Positions 6,804-12,729 of a stretch of 37,858 bases of DNA are shown one piece after another; positions within the stretch are counted from its first letter, which is position 1; every line of letters starts with the position of its first letter. The stretch lies in IMG/VR virus record IMGVR_UViG_3300001849_000217, positions 1 to 37,858 of that record. One strand, given 5' to 3'. The DNA is from a virus. The notes below the pieces were generated by a model. It worked only from the letters and a program-made list of their open reading frames with translations. It did no database searches and was not told the origin of the DNA. A program made the translations under genes and the position numbers.

Positions 6804-7726
6804 CACGAGAGCCCCATTTCACGGGCGATCTGTTCGAGGTATTCCGAGCTGCCGGGGGCCGGGCCACGGCGCTGCGGGATCGTGATCGGCTTCGGGGTCG
6901 TGTGCCGGCCGTTGCCGTAGCCGCCATCATGGACTTTGGCGAAGCTCGACGGCTGGAGCAGGAATTCGAGATCGGCCCGCCAGCCGCGATCGTTCGTGCC
7001 GGTCAGGAAGCTCGATCGCTCGATGTTGGCCAGGGCCTTCGACCAGCCGTCCGAGCCGTAGTCGCGAAGCCGGGCGACGATCTTGCGCTTCCGGTCGGGG
7101 GTGAACTTTGCCGCCTGGGGCAAGCCGCAGCGAAGGGCGGTTGCGTTGTAGGCCTCGAAAGCTGTCAAAGCCTCGAAAGGGGTCGGACCCCCGCTAGGGG
7201 GTAAGGGGGTATCTTCTTTTTCTTTTAGTCCTAAATCATAGTCCTTAGTCGCGCGTAGAAAACATTGAGTTTTTTCGACGCGACTGGGGGGGTAACTAGG
7301 GGGGGTATCTTGGGTAGTTGCTGGGGTAGCAACTTGGTGGGTTACCCCTACGGGAACCTCATTATCTTCCCGCTCGCATCCCGGATCGGCTTCCCGATCG
7401 GGGCGTTCTTCGGCCTGGGCGGAATGCTTGGAATTGGCTTGCGCGGCTTTCTTACGCTCGATTTCGATCCGGTCGTTGCCGTAGCCGTTTTCATGGCGCT
7501 TGATCTTCCCCGACATCAAGAGTTGGCCCAAAACCTTGCGATATTGGTTGACGTTCATTCCGCCGAGCATCTTGGCGGCTTGACTGTCATCGAGCGGCAC
7601 GCGCCGACCGGTCTCGCCGATGAACATGCATATGCGGATGTAAAGCCCTTCCTGCTCAATCGAGAGCCCGAGGCAGCCAGAGCGCCAAGCGGAAGGGTAC
7701 ATGCGGACGAATGCAGGGCCGCTCAT
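6803..7726 (-). CDS. Replication initiator-like protein, DUF1376 N-terminus
   Basis: A 307-residue protein. Residues about 8-95 match the DUF1376/YdaU type (YPSAWRSGCLGLSIEQEGLY, a helix pair, then MSGKIKRHENGYGNDRI), a winged-helix-like domain found at the N-terminus of phage replication proteins. A low-complexity linker (about 95-170) leads to a C-terminal domain (AFEAYNATALRCGLP, RKRKIVARLRDYG, WRADLEFLLQPSSFAKV) like that of phage O-type initiators. It probably binds the phage origin and recruits the host helicase. The ATG has AGGAGG seven bases upstream. No helicase loader gene is obvious next to it. Confidence 0.75.
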   Translation of the reverse strand: MSGPAFVRMYPSAWRSGCLGLSIEQEGLYIRICMFIGETGRRVPLDDSQAAKMLGGMNVNQYRKVLGQLLMSGKIKRHENGYGNDRIEIERKKAAQANSKHSAQAEERPDREADPGCEREDNEVPVGVTHQVATPATTQDTPPSYPPSRVEKTQCFLRATKDYDLGLKEKEDTPLPPSGGPTPFEALTAFEAYNATALRCGLPQAAKFTPDRKRKIVARLRDYGSDGWSKALANIERSSFLTGTNDRGWRADLEFLLQPSSFAKVHDGGYGNGRHTTPKPITIPQRRGPAPGSSEYLEQIAREMGLS

Positions 7727-7800
7727 GCCACGGCCTCCTGACGACGACGGAACGGGGAAAATCTAGCGCTTGCCTTGTCATCGCCGAATTTGTTGCGCAT
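7723..7800 (-). CDS. 25-residue leader ORF before the replication gene
   Basis: An ATG at 7800 with GGAGG four bases upstream opens a 25-codon frame (MRNKFGDDKASARF..., Arg-rich end) whose stop overlaps the start of the replication gene (ATGA). The ribosome site is one of the best in the operon. It may be a translated leader that couples or tunes expression of the initiator, or a real microprotein. It is too short for a family call. Confidence 0.45.
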   Translation of the reverse strand: MRNKFGDDKASARFSPFRRRQEAVA

Positions 7801-7832
7801 AGTACCTCCGTTCCTGAAGTCCGACCTTGTTT

Positions 7833-7865
7833 GAACCCCGCCGCGCAGGCCGCCCGGCGGGGTTC
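7833..7865 (-). promoter_or_regulatory. GC-rich perfect hairpin in the leftward leader
   Basis: An 11-bp perfect inverted repeat (GAACCCCGCCG at 7833-7843 with CGGCGGGGTTC at 7855-7865, 11-base loop) lies 32 bases before the leader ORF of the leftward operon. No T-run follows on either strand, so it is not a complete intrinsic terminator. It may be a pause, attenuator or processing site. Confidence 0.5.
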
Positions 7866-8124
7866 GCCGTTGAATGGTCCGGTGGACGCGCCGATTTGAC
7901 GGTACGGGATTGACCTACCTGCTCCCGCATCGACGCTCTCTGCTGGACGCCACCGGTCGCCCAGGCGTGATGAGCAGGCAGGCAACTGAAACTCAGTCAC
8001 ATGGCTGGAGGCGTGGGACCGGTCGGCTGAAATCGCGCTGGAGAGTTGTCGCAAAATCGCCACCACGCCTCCGGCGATGGGGCCGGAGCACGCAAATCAA
8101 CGCTACGGGACTGGAACCAAAAGG
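7866..8124. other. Gene-free stretch in the leftward leader
   Basis: Between the two hairpins I find no convincing gene. Open frames on either strand here lack ribosome sites and family features. The region would be transcribed as untranslated leader if transcription from the Cro-like promoter reads through. It could hold a second promoter for the replication operon, but no good -35/-10 pair stands out. Confidence 0.35.
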
Positions 8125-8159
8125 CCGGGCGCGCGTCAGGTCTGGGGCCGCGCGCCCGG
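8125..8159 (-). terminator. Terminator-like hairpin after the Cro-like gene
   Basis: An 11-bp perfect stem (CCGGGCGCGCG at 8125-8135 with CGCGCGCCCGG at 8149-8159) lies about 40 bases past the stop of the Cro-like gene on the minus strand. On that strand it is followed by CCTTTTGG, a weak T-tract. It may be a partial terminator that separates the regulator from the replication operon. Confidence 0.45.
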
Positions 8160-8196
8160 AAGTTTCCGGCAGGAGATGTTGCCGGGTCTGGGAAAC

Positions 8197-8484
8197 TTAC
8201 GCTGCCGCGCAGGAGGCACGGCGCCGCTTGGGTGCCGACTGCGATGGGAACAGCATGGCCCAATCATCGTCCGACATGCCGAACACCTGCGGGTCGATGG
8301 TCTTCCCGCGGCGCCGACATTCGGCGATCATCTTCACGTGCCATCCTCTCGGGATGTATTCCCTGATCTTCCAATTGCTGACCGCCTCTTGGGTGATCCC
8401 AAGCTGGGCAGCGACGACGGACGGGCCGCCGAGGAACGTGATCAGGCCGTCGATGGTGTCGATTTCGTACATGACCGGTTGCAT
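8197..8484 (-). CDS. Cro-like helix-turn-helix regulator
   Basis: A 95-residue protein with a Cro-type HTH at about residues 12-50: GGPSVVAAQLGITQEAVSNW (helix 2, turn, recognition helix), then REYIPRGWHVKMIAECRRRG. The pattern of a GG-P start, an A-x-x-L-G-I turn and the following IP-x-x-W is that of short phage Cro-like repressors. The C-terminal tail is basic (PKRRRAS). AGGA lies six bases before the ATG. It is transcribed divergently from the XRE repressor and opens the leftward early operon, the position of cro. DNA binding is confident; the lytic role is inferred. Confidence 0.8.
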   Translation of the reverse strand: MQPVMYEIDTIDGLITFLGGPSVVAAQLGITQEAVSNWKIREYIPRGWHVKMIAECRRRGKTIDPQVFGMSDDDWAMLFPSQSAPKRRRASCAAA

Positions 8485-8579
8485 ATCACGTCCTGTTATT
8501 TATCGCAAGCAGGGTGCCGTTATTCGCCGTGGATAACCCAATGTGATATGAGAGGCGAAGCTCGGAGGGCTCAATCCAA
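8485..8579. promoter_or_regulatory. Divergent control region (operators) between Cro-like and XRE genes
   Basis: This 95-base region must hold both divergent promoters. Two kinds of symmetry are visible. CATATCAC (8482-8489) and GTGATATG (8543-8550) form a perfect inverted pair placed symmetrically about position 8516. GTTAT (8519-8523) and ATAAC (8533-8537) form a 19-bp dyad, and a further GTTATT at 8495-8500 repeats its left arm. These are candidate repressor operators. Exact -35/-10 boxes are not clear. Confidence 0.55.
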
Positions 8580-8873
8580 ATGGCGTTGAAGATCGATCCC
8601 GAGGACACCGGAAAGTTGCAGGCGGATGTGGCGCGGCGCCTGATCCGAACGAGGTCCGCGTTGGGATTCGATCAACGGACGTTCGGAGAGCAGGCCGGGC
8701 TATCGCAGCCGCAATACAACCAATACGAGCAAAAGAGACTACTGACACTGCGCGCCGCCTTGCTACTGTGCGAACGCTACAACCTCACGCTCGACTGGAT
8801 TTACCGGGGCGACCCGAGCGGTCTGCCCTATCGAATGGTCGAGGCGATCAACAAAGTGCGCACAGCGGCGTAA
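8580..8873 (+). CDS. XRE-family repressor (CI-like)
   Basis: A 97-residue protein with an XRE/lambda-repressor HTH: helix RRLIRTRSALGF, helix TFGEQAGLS, recognition helix QPQYNQYEQ, then a helix TLRAALLLCERYNL and the typical closing LDWIYRGDPSGLP. It has no C-terminal peptidase domain, so induction would not be by RecA-driven self-cleavage. GGAGGG lies ten bases before the ATG. It is divergent from the Cro-like gene, and together they look like the lysogeny switch. Which of the two keeps lysogeny is inferred from the layout. Confidence 0.8.
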   Translation: MALKIDPEDTGKLQADVARRLIRTRSALGFDQRTFGEQAGLSQPQYNQYEQKRLLTLRAALLLCERYNLTLDWIYRGDPSGLPYRMVEAINKVRTAA

Positions 8874-8894
8874 ACCTACCTGGAGGATATGCGA

Positions 8895-9152
8895 ATGTTG
8901 AAGATCGTTTCCGCAATAGGGTTGATAGTGGCTTGCGCCGGCACTGCAGCGGCTCAGACGCACGTGAACGGCTACACCACGAAGAACGGCACTTATGTTG
9001 CCCCACACGTTCGTTCGGCGCCGAACAGTACGCCGACGGACAACTACGGGGTGCGGCCGAACGTGAACCCGTACACCGGCCAAGCGGGCACCCGCGCGCC
9101 CACGCCGAGCTATGGCGTTCCGCCTCTTCCAAGCCCCTACGCGACGAAGTAG
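8895..9152 (+). CDS. Small secreted protein, likely lysogenic passenger
   Basis: An 85-residue protein from ATG 8895 (GGAGG eight bases upstream; an in-frame ATG at 8889 is too close to it). Residues 1-20 are a signal peptide (IVSAIGLIVACAGTAAAQ, cut after AAA or AQ). The mature part carries the motif VNGYTTKNGTYVAPHVRSAP, then NYGVRPNVNPYTGQAGT, seen in many small secreted proteobacterial proteins of unknown role. It sits right behind the repressor and before a terminator, so it should be made in the prophage state. This is the position of a cargo gene. An effect on the host envelope is only a guess. Confidence 0.75.
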   Translation: MLKIVSAIGLIVACAGTAAAQTHVNGYTTKNGTYVAPHVRSAPNSTPTDNYGVRPNVNPYTGQAGTRAPTPSYGVPPLPSPYATK

Positions 9153-9179
9153 GCACCAGAGACACGGCTGCGACTTTTC

Positions 9180-9209
9180 AACGCCTCAATCACGGGGCGT
9201 TATTTTTTT
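9180..9209 (+). terminator. Intrinsic terminator after the repressor operon
   Basis: AACGCC (9180-9185) pairs with GGCGTT (9196-9201), extended by a G-T pair, and is followed by a seven-T run (9203-9209). It is a standard rho-independent terminator for the repressor and secreted-protein transcript. Confidence 0.8.
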
Positions 9210-9212
9210 GGG

Positions 9213-9241
9213 TTGACGTATCACGGATTGTTATTTACAAC
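9213..9241 (+). promoter_or_regulatory. Predicted promoter for the rightward early operon
   Basis: TTGACG (9213-9218), a 17-base spacer, and TACAAC (9236-9241) match the sigma-70 consensus at 5/6 and 4/6 bases with ideal spacing. It follows the terminator directly and points at the DUF6948-like gene. Transcription would start near 9247-9249. Confidence 0.6.
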
Positions 9242-9248
9242 TCGCCTC

Positions 9249-9325
9249 ATCACCGGGGCGCTGCAACGTCCTCCAATGCCGGGTTTGCCCACCCGGTTCG
9301 CTCACTCCCGCAGCGCCCCGGTGAT
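9249..9325 (+). ncRNA. Highly structured RNA leader element
   Basis: A perfect 16-bp inverted repeat (ATCACCGGGGCGCTGC at 9249-9264, GCAGCGCCCCGGTGAT at 9310-9325) encloses a second hairpin (CCGGGT 9279-9284, ACCCGG 9291-9296). The outer stem begins where the predicted promoter would start RNA, and the element ends 23 bases before the ATG at 9349. It has no T-run, so it is not an intrinsic terminator. It could be a 5'-stabilising structure, a put-like antitermination RNA, a cis-regulator or a separate small RNA. The fold is read directly from sequence; the role is unknown. Confidence 0.6.
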
Positions 9326-9348
9326 CGGACAACAAGAGGCGGCATCAA

Positions 9349-9648
9349 ATGGCAAAAGCACCGACACCACCCAAAGGCAGACCCGTCCTGGTCACTACCG
9401 AATATCGCGGCGTGTTTTTCGGTTACGCCGACGACACGTCAGGCGACACGATCAAGCTCAATCGGGCCCGTAATATCCCGTATTGGGATGCGTCGGTGAA
9501 AGGTTTCCTCGGCCTTGCTGAGAGGGGGCCAAGCAAAGCGTGCCGCGTCGGCCCCGCAGCGGACATCGAGCTTCGCAAAATCACTTGCGTTGCGGAATGC
9601 ACGAAAGTCGCTGTCGAGGCATGGGAGTCGGCACCATGGCGGTCGTGA
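9349..9648 (+). CDS. DUF6948-like phage protein
   Basis: A 99-residue soluble protein: RPVLVTTEYRGVFFGYADDT at the N-terminus, then IKLNRARNIPYW, VKGFLGLAERGP, and a C-terminal ITCVAECTKVAVEAWESAPW. I recognise this as a small family (DUF6948-like) common in phages of Proteobacteria and of unknown role. It is the first gene after the structured leader and overlaps the next gene by 13 bases. Beta-rich in the first half, helical at the end. Confidence 0.65.
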   Translation: MAKAPTPPKGRPVLVTTEYRGVFFGYADDTSGDTIKLNRARNIPYWDASVKGFLGLAERGPSKACRVGPAADIELRKITCVAECTKVAVEAWESAPWRS

Positions 9649-10055
9649 TCCTGCGCGGTCAGATGCCGAGCCTCGCCGACGGCTACGGCTACGGCTACGG
9701 CTACGGCTACGGCTTCGGCGACGGCTACGGCTTCGGCTATGGCGACGGCCTCGGCTACGGCTCCAACTACGGCGACGGCTCCGGCGACGGCTACGGCTCC
9801 GGCTTCGGCTACGGCGTTGGCCGCTACGGCTACAGCTACAGCGACGGCTATGGCGACGGCTATGGCGACGGCGACGGCGACGGCTCCGGCCTCGGCTACG
9901 GCTTCGGCACCGACGACGGCTCCGACGACGGCTCCGACGACGGCTCCGGCCTCGGCCTCGGCCTCGGCTATGGCGACGGCTATGGCGACGGCTCAGGCTA
10001 CGGCCTCGGCTATGGCGACGGCTATGGCGACGGCTCAGGCTACGGCAAGAAATAG
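9636..10055 (+). CDS. Gly-Tyr-Asp repeat protein
   Basis: A 139-residue protein. A 14-residue head (MAVVILRGQMPSLA) is followed by about 120 residues that alternate Gly with Tyr, Asp, Ser, Phe or Leu (GYGYGYGYG, GDGYGDGDGDGSG, DDGSDDGSDDGSG, GYGDGYGDGSGYG), ending KK. In DNA this is a hexamer pattern with GGC every second codon. The ATG 9636 fits the overlap with the previous gene; a longer reading from 9540 adds an unrelated Arg-rich head. The chain is probably disordered; Tyr-Gly and Asp-rich blocks could drive condensation or bind cations. No enzyme motif. The function is unknown, but the conserved-looking head suggests it is a real gene. Confidence 0.7.
   Translation: MAVVILRGQMPSLADGYGYGYGYGYGFGDGYGFGYGDGLGYGSNYGDGSGDGYGSGFGYGVGRYGYSYSDGYGDGYGDGDGDGSGLGYGFGTDDGSDDGSDDGSGLGLGLGYGDGYGDGSGYGLGYGDGYGDGSGYGKK
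9679..10048 (+). repeat. Hexanucleotide-like coding repeat tract
   Basis: Tandem GGCTAC, GGCGAC and related hexamers make up most of the Gly-Tyr-Asp gene. A larger unit near GGCTATGGCGACGGC recurs several times around 9846-9872 and 9964-10031. Such tracts change length by slippage without breaking the frame when whole hexamers are gained or lost. Confidence 0.8.
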
Positions 10056-10071
10056 AGGCGGCACACACACC

Positions 10072-10386
10072 ATGTTCAACTTGGATTGGGAAATTGAGCT
10101 CCAGTTCGCAGGCAAGGTGATCGACGGCGCGTGTTTGTCGGGCAGATGCGAGGTGCTCGGCAACGGCGACATCACCGACATCTCGCTGAATGCAACCAAG
10201 GGGCCACGCGGCTTTGACATCGCCACATCGGTCGACGCTCTGGACCTCGGCGGCCCGGATTTCGAACGCACACTCGCGGCTCAGATCAAAGCCGACTACG
10301 CGCACGTGATCGCGGAGAAGTTCGAGGAATTCTACTCGCACATTCCGGCCACCCGATCCGATCGAAAGCTCAAGGAGGCGGTCTAA
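10072..10386 (+). CDS. Hypothetical protein after the repeat gene
   Basis: A 104-residue protein from ATG 10072; the open frame runs further upstream but only through the repeat tract. It starts with a strand-rich part (MFNLDWEIELQFAGKVIDG, GNGDITDISL) and ends in a helix (YAHVIAEKFEEFYSHIP) and a basic tail. No family is recognised. It sits between the repeat gene and a pair of hairpins in the early rightward operon. Confidence 0.55.
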   Translation: MFNLDWEIELQFAGKVIDGACLSGRCEVLGNGDITDISLNATKGPRGFDIATSVDALDLGGPDFERTLAAQIKADYAHVIAEKFEEFYSHIPATRSDRKLKEAV

Positions 10387-10392
10387 CCCAAC

Positions 10393-10453
10393 ACCATCCC
10401 GGAGGGCTGGGATGGTCAGCGGAGCGGGTCGAGCGGGGTAAGGCCCGCTCCGC
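10393..10453 (+). promoter_or_regulatory. Two adjacent hairpins between early genes
   Basis: ACCATCCC (10393-10400) pairs with GGGATGGT (10409-10416), and GCGGAGCGGG (10419-10428) pairs with CCCGCTCCGC (10444-10453). Both stems are perfect, with only two bases between the hairpins. No T-run follows, so a processing, stability or pausing role is more likely than intrinsic termination. Confidence 0.55.
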
Positions 10454-10483
10454 AATCTCTCATCACGTCAGCGAGTAGGCACC

Positions 10484-10750
10484 ATGCAAACACAGTCAGT
10501 CATCACGACAGCCGAGTGGATCGACAACAATTGGGACGAAGCGCACGCGGCGCTGATGCGCCTTCGGGAATTTGAAACTCTGGAGCGCATGCACGAAGGC
10601 ACGCGCCGAACGCTTCAACTCGCCTTGCGGATGCTGATCGCAGCATCCGAACGCGACGCCAGAATAAAGCCATCAGAGGAGCGAGTGCCGCGCAAGTTCG
10701 GCGCTAGTCCGCGCACGTTCCGAACGGCAGGAAAGATGCGGAGGCCTTGA
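10484..10750 (+). CDS. Hypothetical early protein
   Basis: An 88-residue helical protein (MQTQSVITTAEWIDNNWDE, then EAHAALMRLREFETLERMH, RRTLQLALRMLIAASERD) with a basic tail (RKFGASPRTFRTAGKMRR). No family is recognised. It lies after the hairpin pair and 4 bases before the next small gene. Confidence 0.55.
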   Translation: MQTQSVITTAEWIDNNWDEAHAALMRLREFETLERMHEGTRRTLQLALRMLIAASERDARIKPSEERVPRKFGASPRTFRTAGKMRRP

Positions 10751-10754
10751 CGCC

Positions 10755-10871
10755 ATGGATGAGCAGCAACTCGACGACTTTGCCGAAGCGGTCAAATCGA
10801 TCTCATTCGGCGACGTGGTTGTCTCGATCATTGCGGCATCGCTGATCGCGGCCGGAATAATCCTGTTTTGA
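10755..10871 (+). CDS. 38-residue single-pass membrane protein
   Basis: A short acidic head (MDEQQLDDFAEAVKS) is followed by one hydrophobic helix (VVVSIIAASLIAAGIILF) to the C-terminus: a tail-anchored microprotein. It starts 4 bases after the previous gene. The role is unknown; early-operon membrane peptides can act on the host envelope or on superinfecting phage. Confidence 0.5.
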   Translation: MDEQQLDDFAEAVKSISFGDVVVSIIAASLIAAGIILF

Positions 10872-10981
10872 AACAACGAGTTTGCAGGCGGAGGGAGGGG
10901 TCGTTCCGGTCGGACGGCTAGGGTGTCAACCTTCCTCGGGCGATGTGAACCGGCACTCTGCAATTCAAAAGGACGCGGCAC

Positions 10982-11878
10982 ATGGAACAGGCGGCAAATG
11001 TCTCTCATCCACAAATTCATCGAGCGAACGGCGACGGCAGCGGCGTTGTGCCTGCTGGCAGCGGCGTGCTTCATTATGGGGGTGATACTGGCGGTAATGC
11101 TGTACGCGCTCCCAATGGGGGCGCGGTTGCTCGGCATGTAGCGCGGCTGCCGGGACAGGCAGCGAGCGAAGCCGCAGCGCTTATCTCGATGATCGAGCGC
11201 GCCGCCGCTGACCCTGGCATCGACATCGAGCGCATTGAACGAATGTTCGCGATGTATGAGAGGGCATCGGCGCGGAATGCGAGGGCGGCGTATGATGCCG
11301 CATTCGCAGCGATGCAGCCGGAGCTGCCTGAGATCGACAAGCGCGGAAAAATCATCATCAAGGAAAAGGGCACCGAGAGGATTATTCAAAGCACGCCCTA
11401 TGCGTTGTGGGACGATACGAACCGGCTTATCAAGCCGATCTTGGCCAAGTACGGGTTTGGGATCTCGTTCCGCATCGCGCAAACAGAGTCGCGTCTGACA
11501 ACGACAGCCATCCTTGCGCACTGTGACGGCCATCGTGAAGAGACGCCTTTTTCGTCTCCGATCGATTCCACCGGATCGAAAAACAACGTGCAGGGATGGG
11601 GATCGGCGCTTAGCTACGGCAAGCGCTACGCAGGCACCGCGATCCTCAACATCACGACCAAGGGTGAGGACGACGACGGGAAAGCCGCCGGGCAGGCGCT
11701 TGCCGAGTTCATCAGCGATGAGCAAGTCGCCGAGCTTCAGAAGCTCATCGCCGAGACGAAAACCGACATCACCAAGTTTCTCGAGTTCTGCAACTTCGAA
11801 AGCCTGTCGGATATCCCAGCGGCGCAATTCGCGAAGGCTCGCTCGATGCTCCTCGCAAAGAAGGGGAAGCGCTCGTGA
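10982..11878 (+). CDS. ERF-family single-strand annealing protein
   Basis: A 298-residue recombinase that anneals complementary single strands in homologous recombination. The ERF core runs from about residue 60 to 225: ALISMIERAAADP, MFAMYERASARNARAAYDAAFAAMQ (split), YALWDDTNRLIKPIL, FGISFRI, and SALSYGKRYAGTAILNI. The C-terminus is a helical tail. ATG 10982 has AAGGA eight bases upstream. The first 55 residues are Gly-rich and unlike the family, and another frame there encodes a membrane peptide, so the start is uncertain; yet the conserved ISMIERA block lies upstream of the next ATG at 11189, which supports an upstream start. Its partner exonuclease follows. Confidence 0.85.
   Translation: MEQAANVSHPQIHRANGDGSGVVPAGSGVLHYGGDTGGNAVRAPNGGAVARHVARLPGQAASEAAALISMIERAAADPGIDIERIERMFAMYERASARNARAAYDAAFAAMQPELPEIDKRGKIIIKEKGTERIIQSTPYALWDDTNRLIKPILAKYGFGISFRIAQTESRLTTTAILAHCDGHREETPFSSPIDSTGSKNNVQGWGSALSYGKRYAGTAILNITTKGEDDDGKAAGQALAEFISDEQVAELQKLIAETKTDITKFLEFCNFESLSDIPAAQFAKARSMLLAKKGKRS
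10998..11141 (+). CDS. Alternative-frame membrane peptide overlapping ERF start
   Basis: ATG 10998 (AGG six bases upstream) opens 47 codons with a basic head (MSLIHKFIERT) and a long hydrophobic helix (AAALCLLAAACFIMGVILAV). It lies fully inside the 5' end of the ERF gene in another frame. Its good topology against the odd Gly-rich ERF head makes it a real candidate; both frames may be used. Confidence 0.35.
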   Translation: MSLIHKFIERTATAAALCLLAAACFIMGVILAVMLYALPMGARLLGM

Positions 11879-12513
11879 AGGTCATCGATTGCGAGCAGGG
11901 CTCACCTGAATGGCATGCAGCCCGTGCCGGCCGCGTGACCTCCAGCCGCGTGGCCGACGTAGTACGCCAGACGAAGAACGGCCCATCAGCGATGCGCGAG
12001 ACATATAAGGGCGAGTTGATCGCAGAGCGCCTATCCGGGTTCGTTGCAACCGACGGATACGTCTCGACGGCCATGCAGCGCGGGATCGAGACCGAGGACA
12101 AGGCCCGCGCCTATTACGGGTTCATCAACGACGTGCAGCCTGAGCGCGTCGGGTTCGTGCTGCATCCGACGATCGAAATGGCCGGGTGCTCGCCTGATCG
12201 CCTCGTGCTCGATGACGGTCTGATCGAGATCAAATGTCCGCATTCCAAGGAGCACATTCGCATGCTCAAGGGCGGCGCGATCGAAGCCGATTATGCCAAG
12301 CAAATCCAGTGGCAACTTGCCTGCACCGGCCGCGCGTGGTGCGACTTTATCAGCTACGATGACAGACTCCCCCCCGAGATGTGCATCAAGGTCATTCGCG
12401 TGCACCGCGACGTTGAAACGATAACGGCGTTGGAGTTGGCCGTCAGGCTGTTTCTTGCCGAGATCGAGAAAGAGGTCGCCGAACTTCGCAGCATGTTCAA
12501 GGTCGCCGCATGA
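11875..12513 (+). CDS. YqaJ/lambda-exonuclease-family recombination nuclease
   Basis: A 212-residue PD-(D/E)xK nuclease. Visible motifs: QGSPEWHAARAGRVTSSRV at the N-terminus, GIETED near residue 72, the catalytic block SPDRLVLDDGLIEIK with Asp108, Glu118 and Lys120, and QIQWQLACTG at 143-152. It should resect double-strand ends 5' to 3' and leave single strands for the ERF annealase encoded just upstream; the GTG start overlaps the ERF stop (GTGA). This is the usual exonuclease-annealase pair of phage recombination. A 14-codon frame (12510-12554) coupled to its stop is probably noise. Confidence 0.88.
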   Translation: MKVIDCEQGSPEWHAARAGRVTSSRVADVVRQTKNGPSAMRETYKGELIAERLSGFVATDGYVSTAMQRGIETEDKARAYYGFINDVQPERVGFVLHPTIEMAGCSPDRLVLDDGLIEIKCPHSKEHIRMLKGGAIEADYAKQIQWQLACTGRAWCDFISYDDRLPPEMCIKVIRVHRDVETITALELAVRLFLAEIEKEVAELRSMFKVAA

Positions 12514-12558
12514 GCCTCCCCAAGATCATGCGCGCCGTGAGCAAAACAGGGTGAAACC

Positions 12559-12729
12559 ATGAAAAATATCTGGTGGGCGCTGGCTAATTTTATTGCGGTG
12601 ATGACGTTGTTTATCGCCGCGAGATACGTATTTGGATCGTCATTCAACGCTGATCTGTATGGGGCGGGACTGGTTCTCGGTTACGTTTACGCGAAGCTGC
12701 ACGAGATTGCTGCCGAGAGGTTTTGGTGA
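12559..12729 (+). CDS. 56-residue membrane protein
   Basis: Two hydrophobic segments (residues about 5-22, WWALANFIAVMTLFIAAR, and 34-45, YGAGLVLGYVYA), then a charged end (KLHEIAAERFW). Its stop overlaps the next start (TGATG). It belongs to a run of very short genes after the recombination pair. No family is recognised. Confidence 0.5.
   Translation: MKNIWWALANFIAVMTLFIAARYVFGSSFNADLYGAGLVLGYVYAKLHEIAAERFW

Noticed and set aside
7874-8536. Plus-strand frame opposite the Cro-like gene
   Set aside because: No ribosome site, no domain, and it covers the hairpin and the well-supported HTH gene.
9439-10455. Large minus-strand frame rich in Arg-Ser
   Set aside because: It is the antisense reading of the Gly-Tyr-Asp repeat tract; its RS-rich product comes only from the repeat and it covers three plus-strand genes.
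10673-11827. 384-codon minus-strand frame
   Set aside because: Antisense to the ERF gene, whose family motifs are clear.
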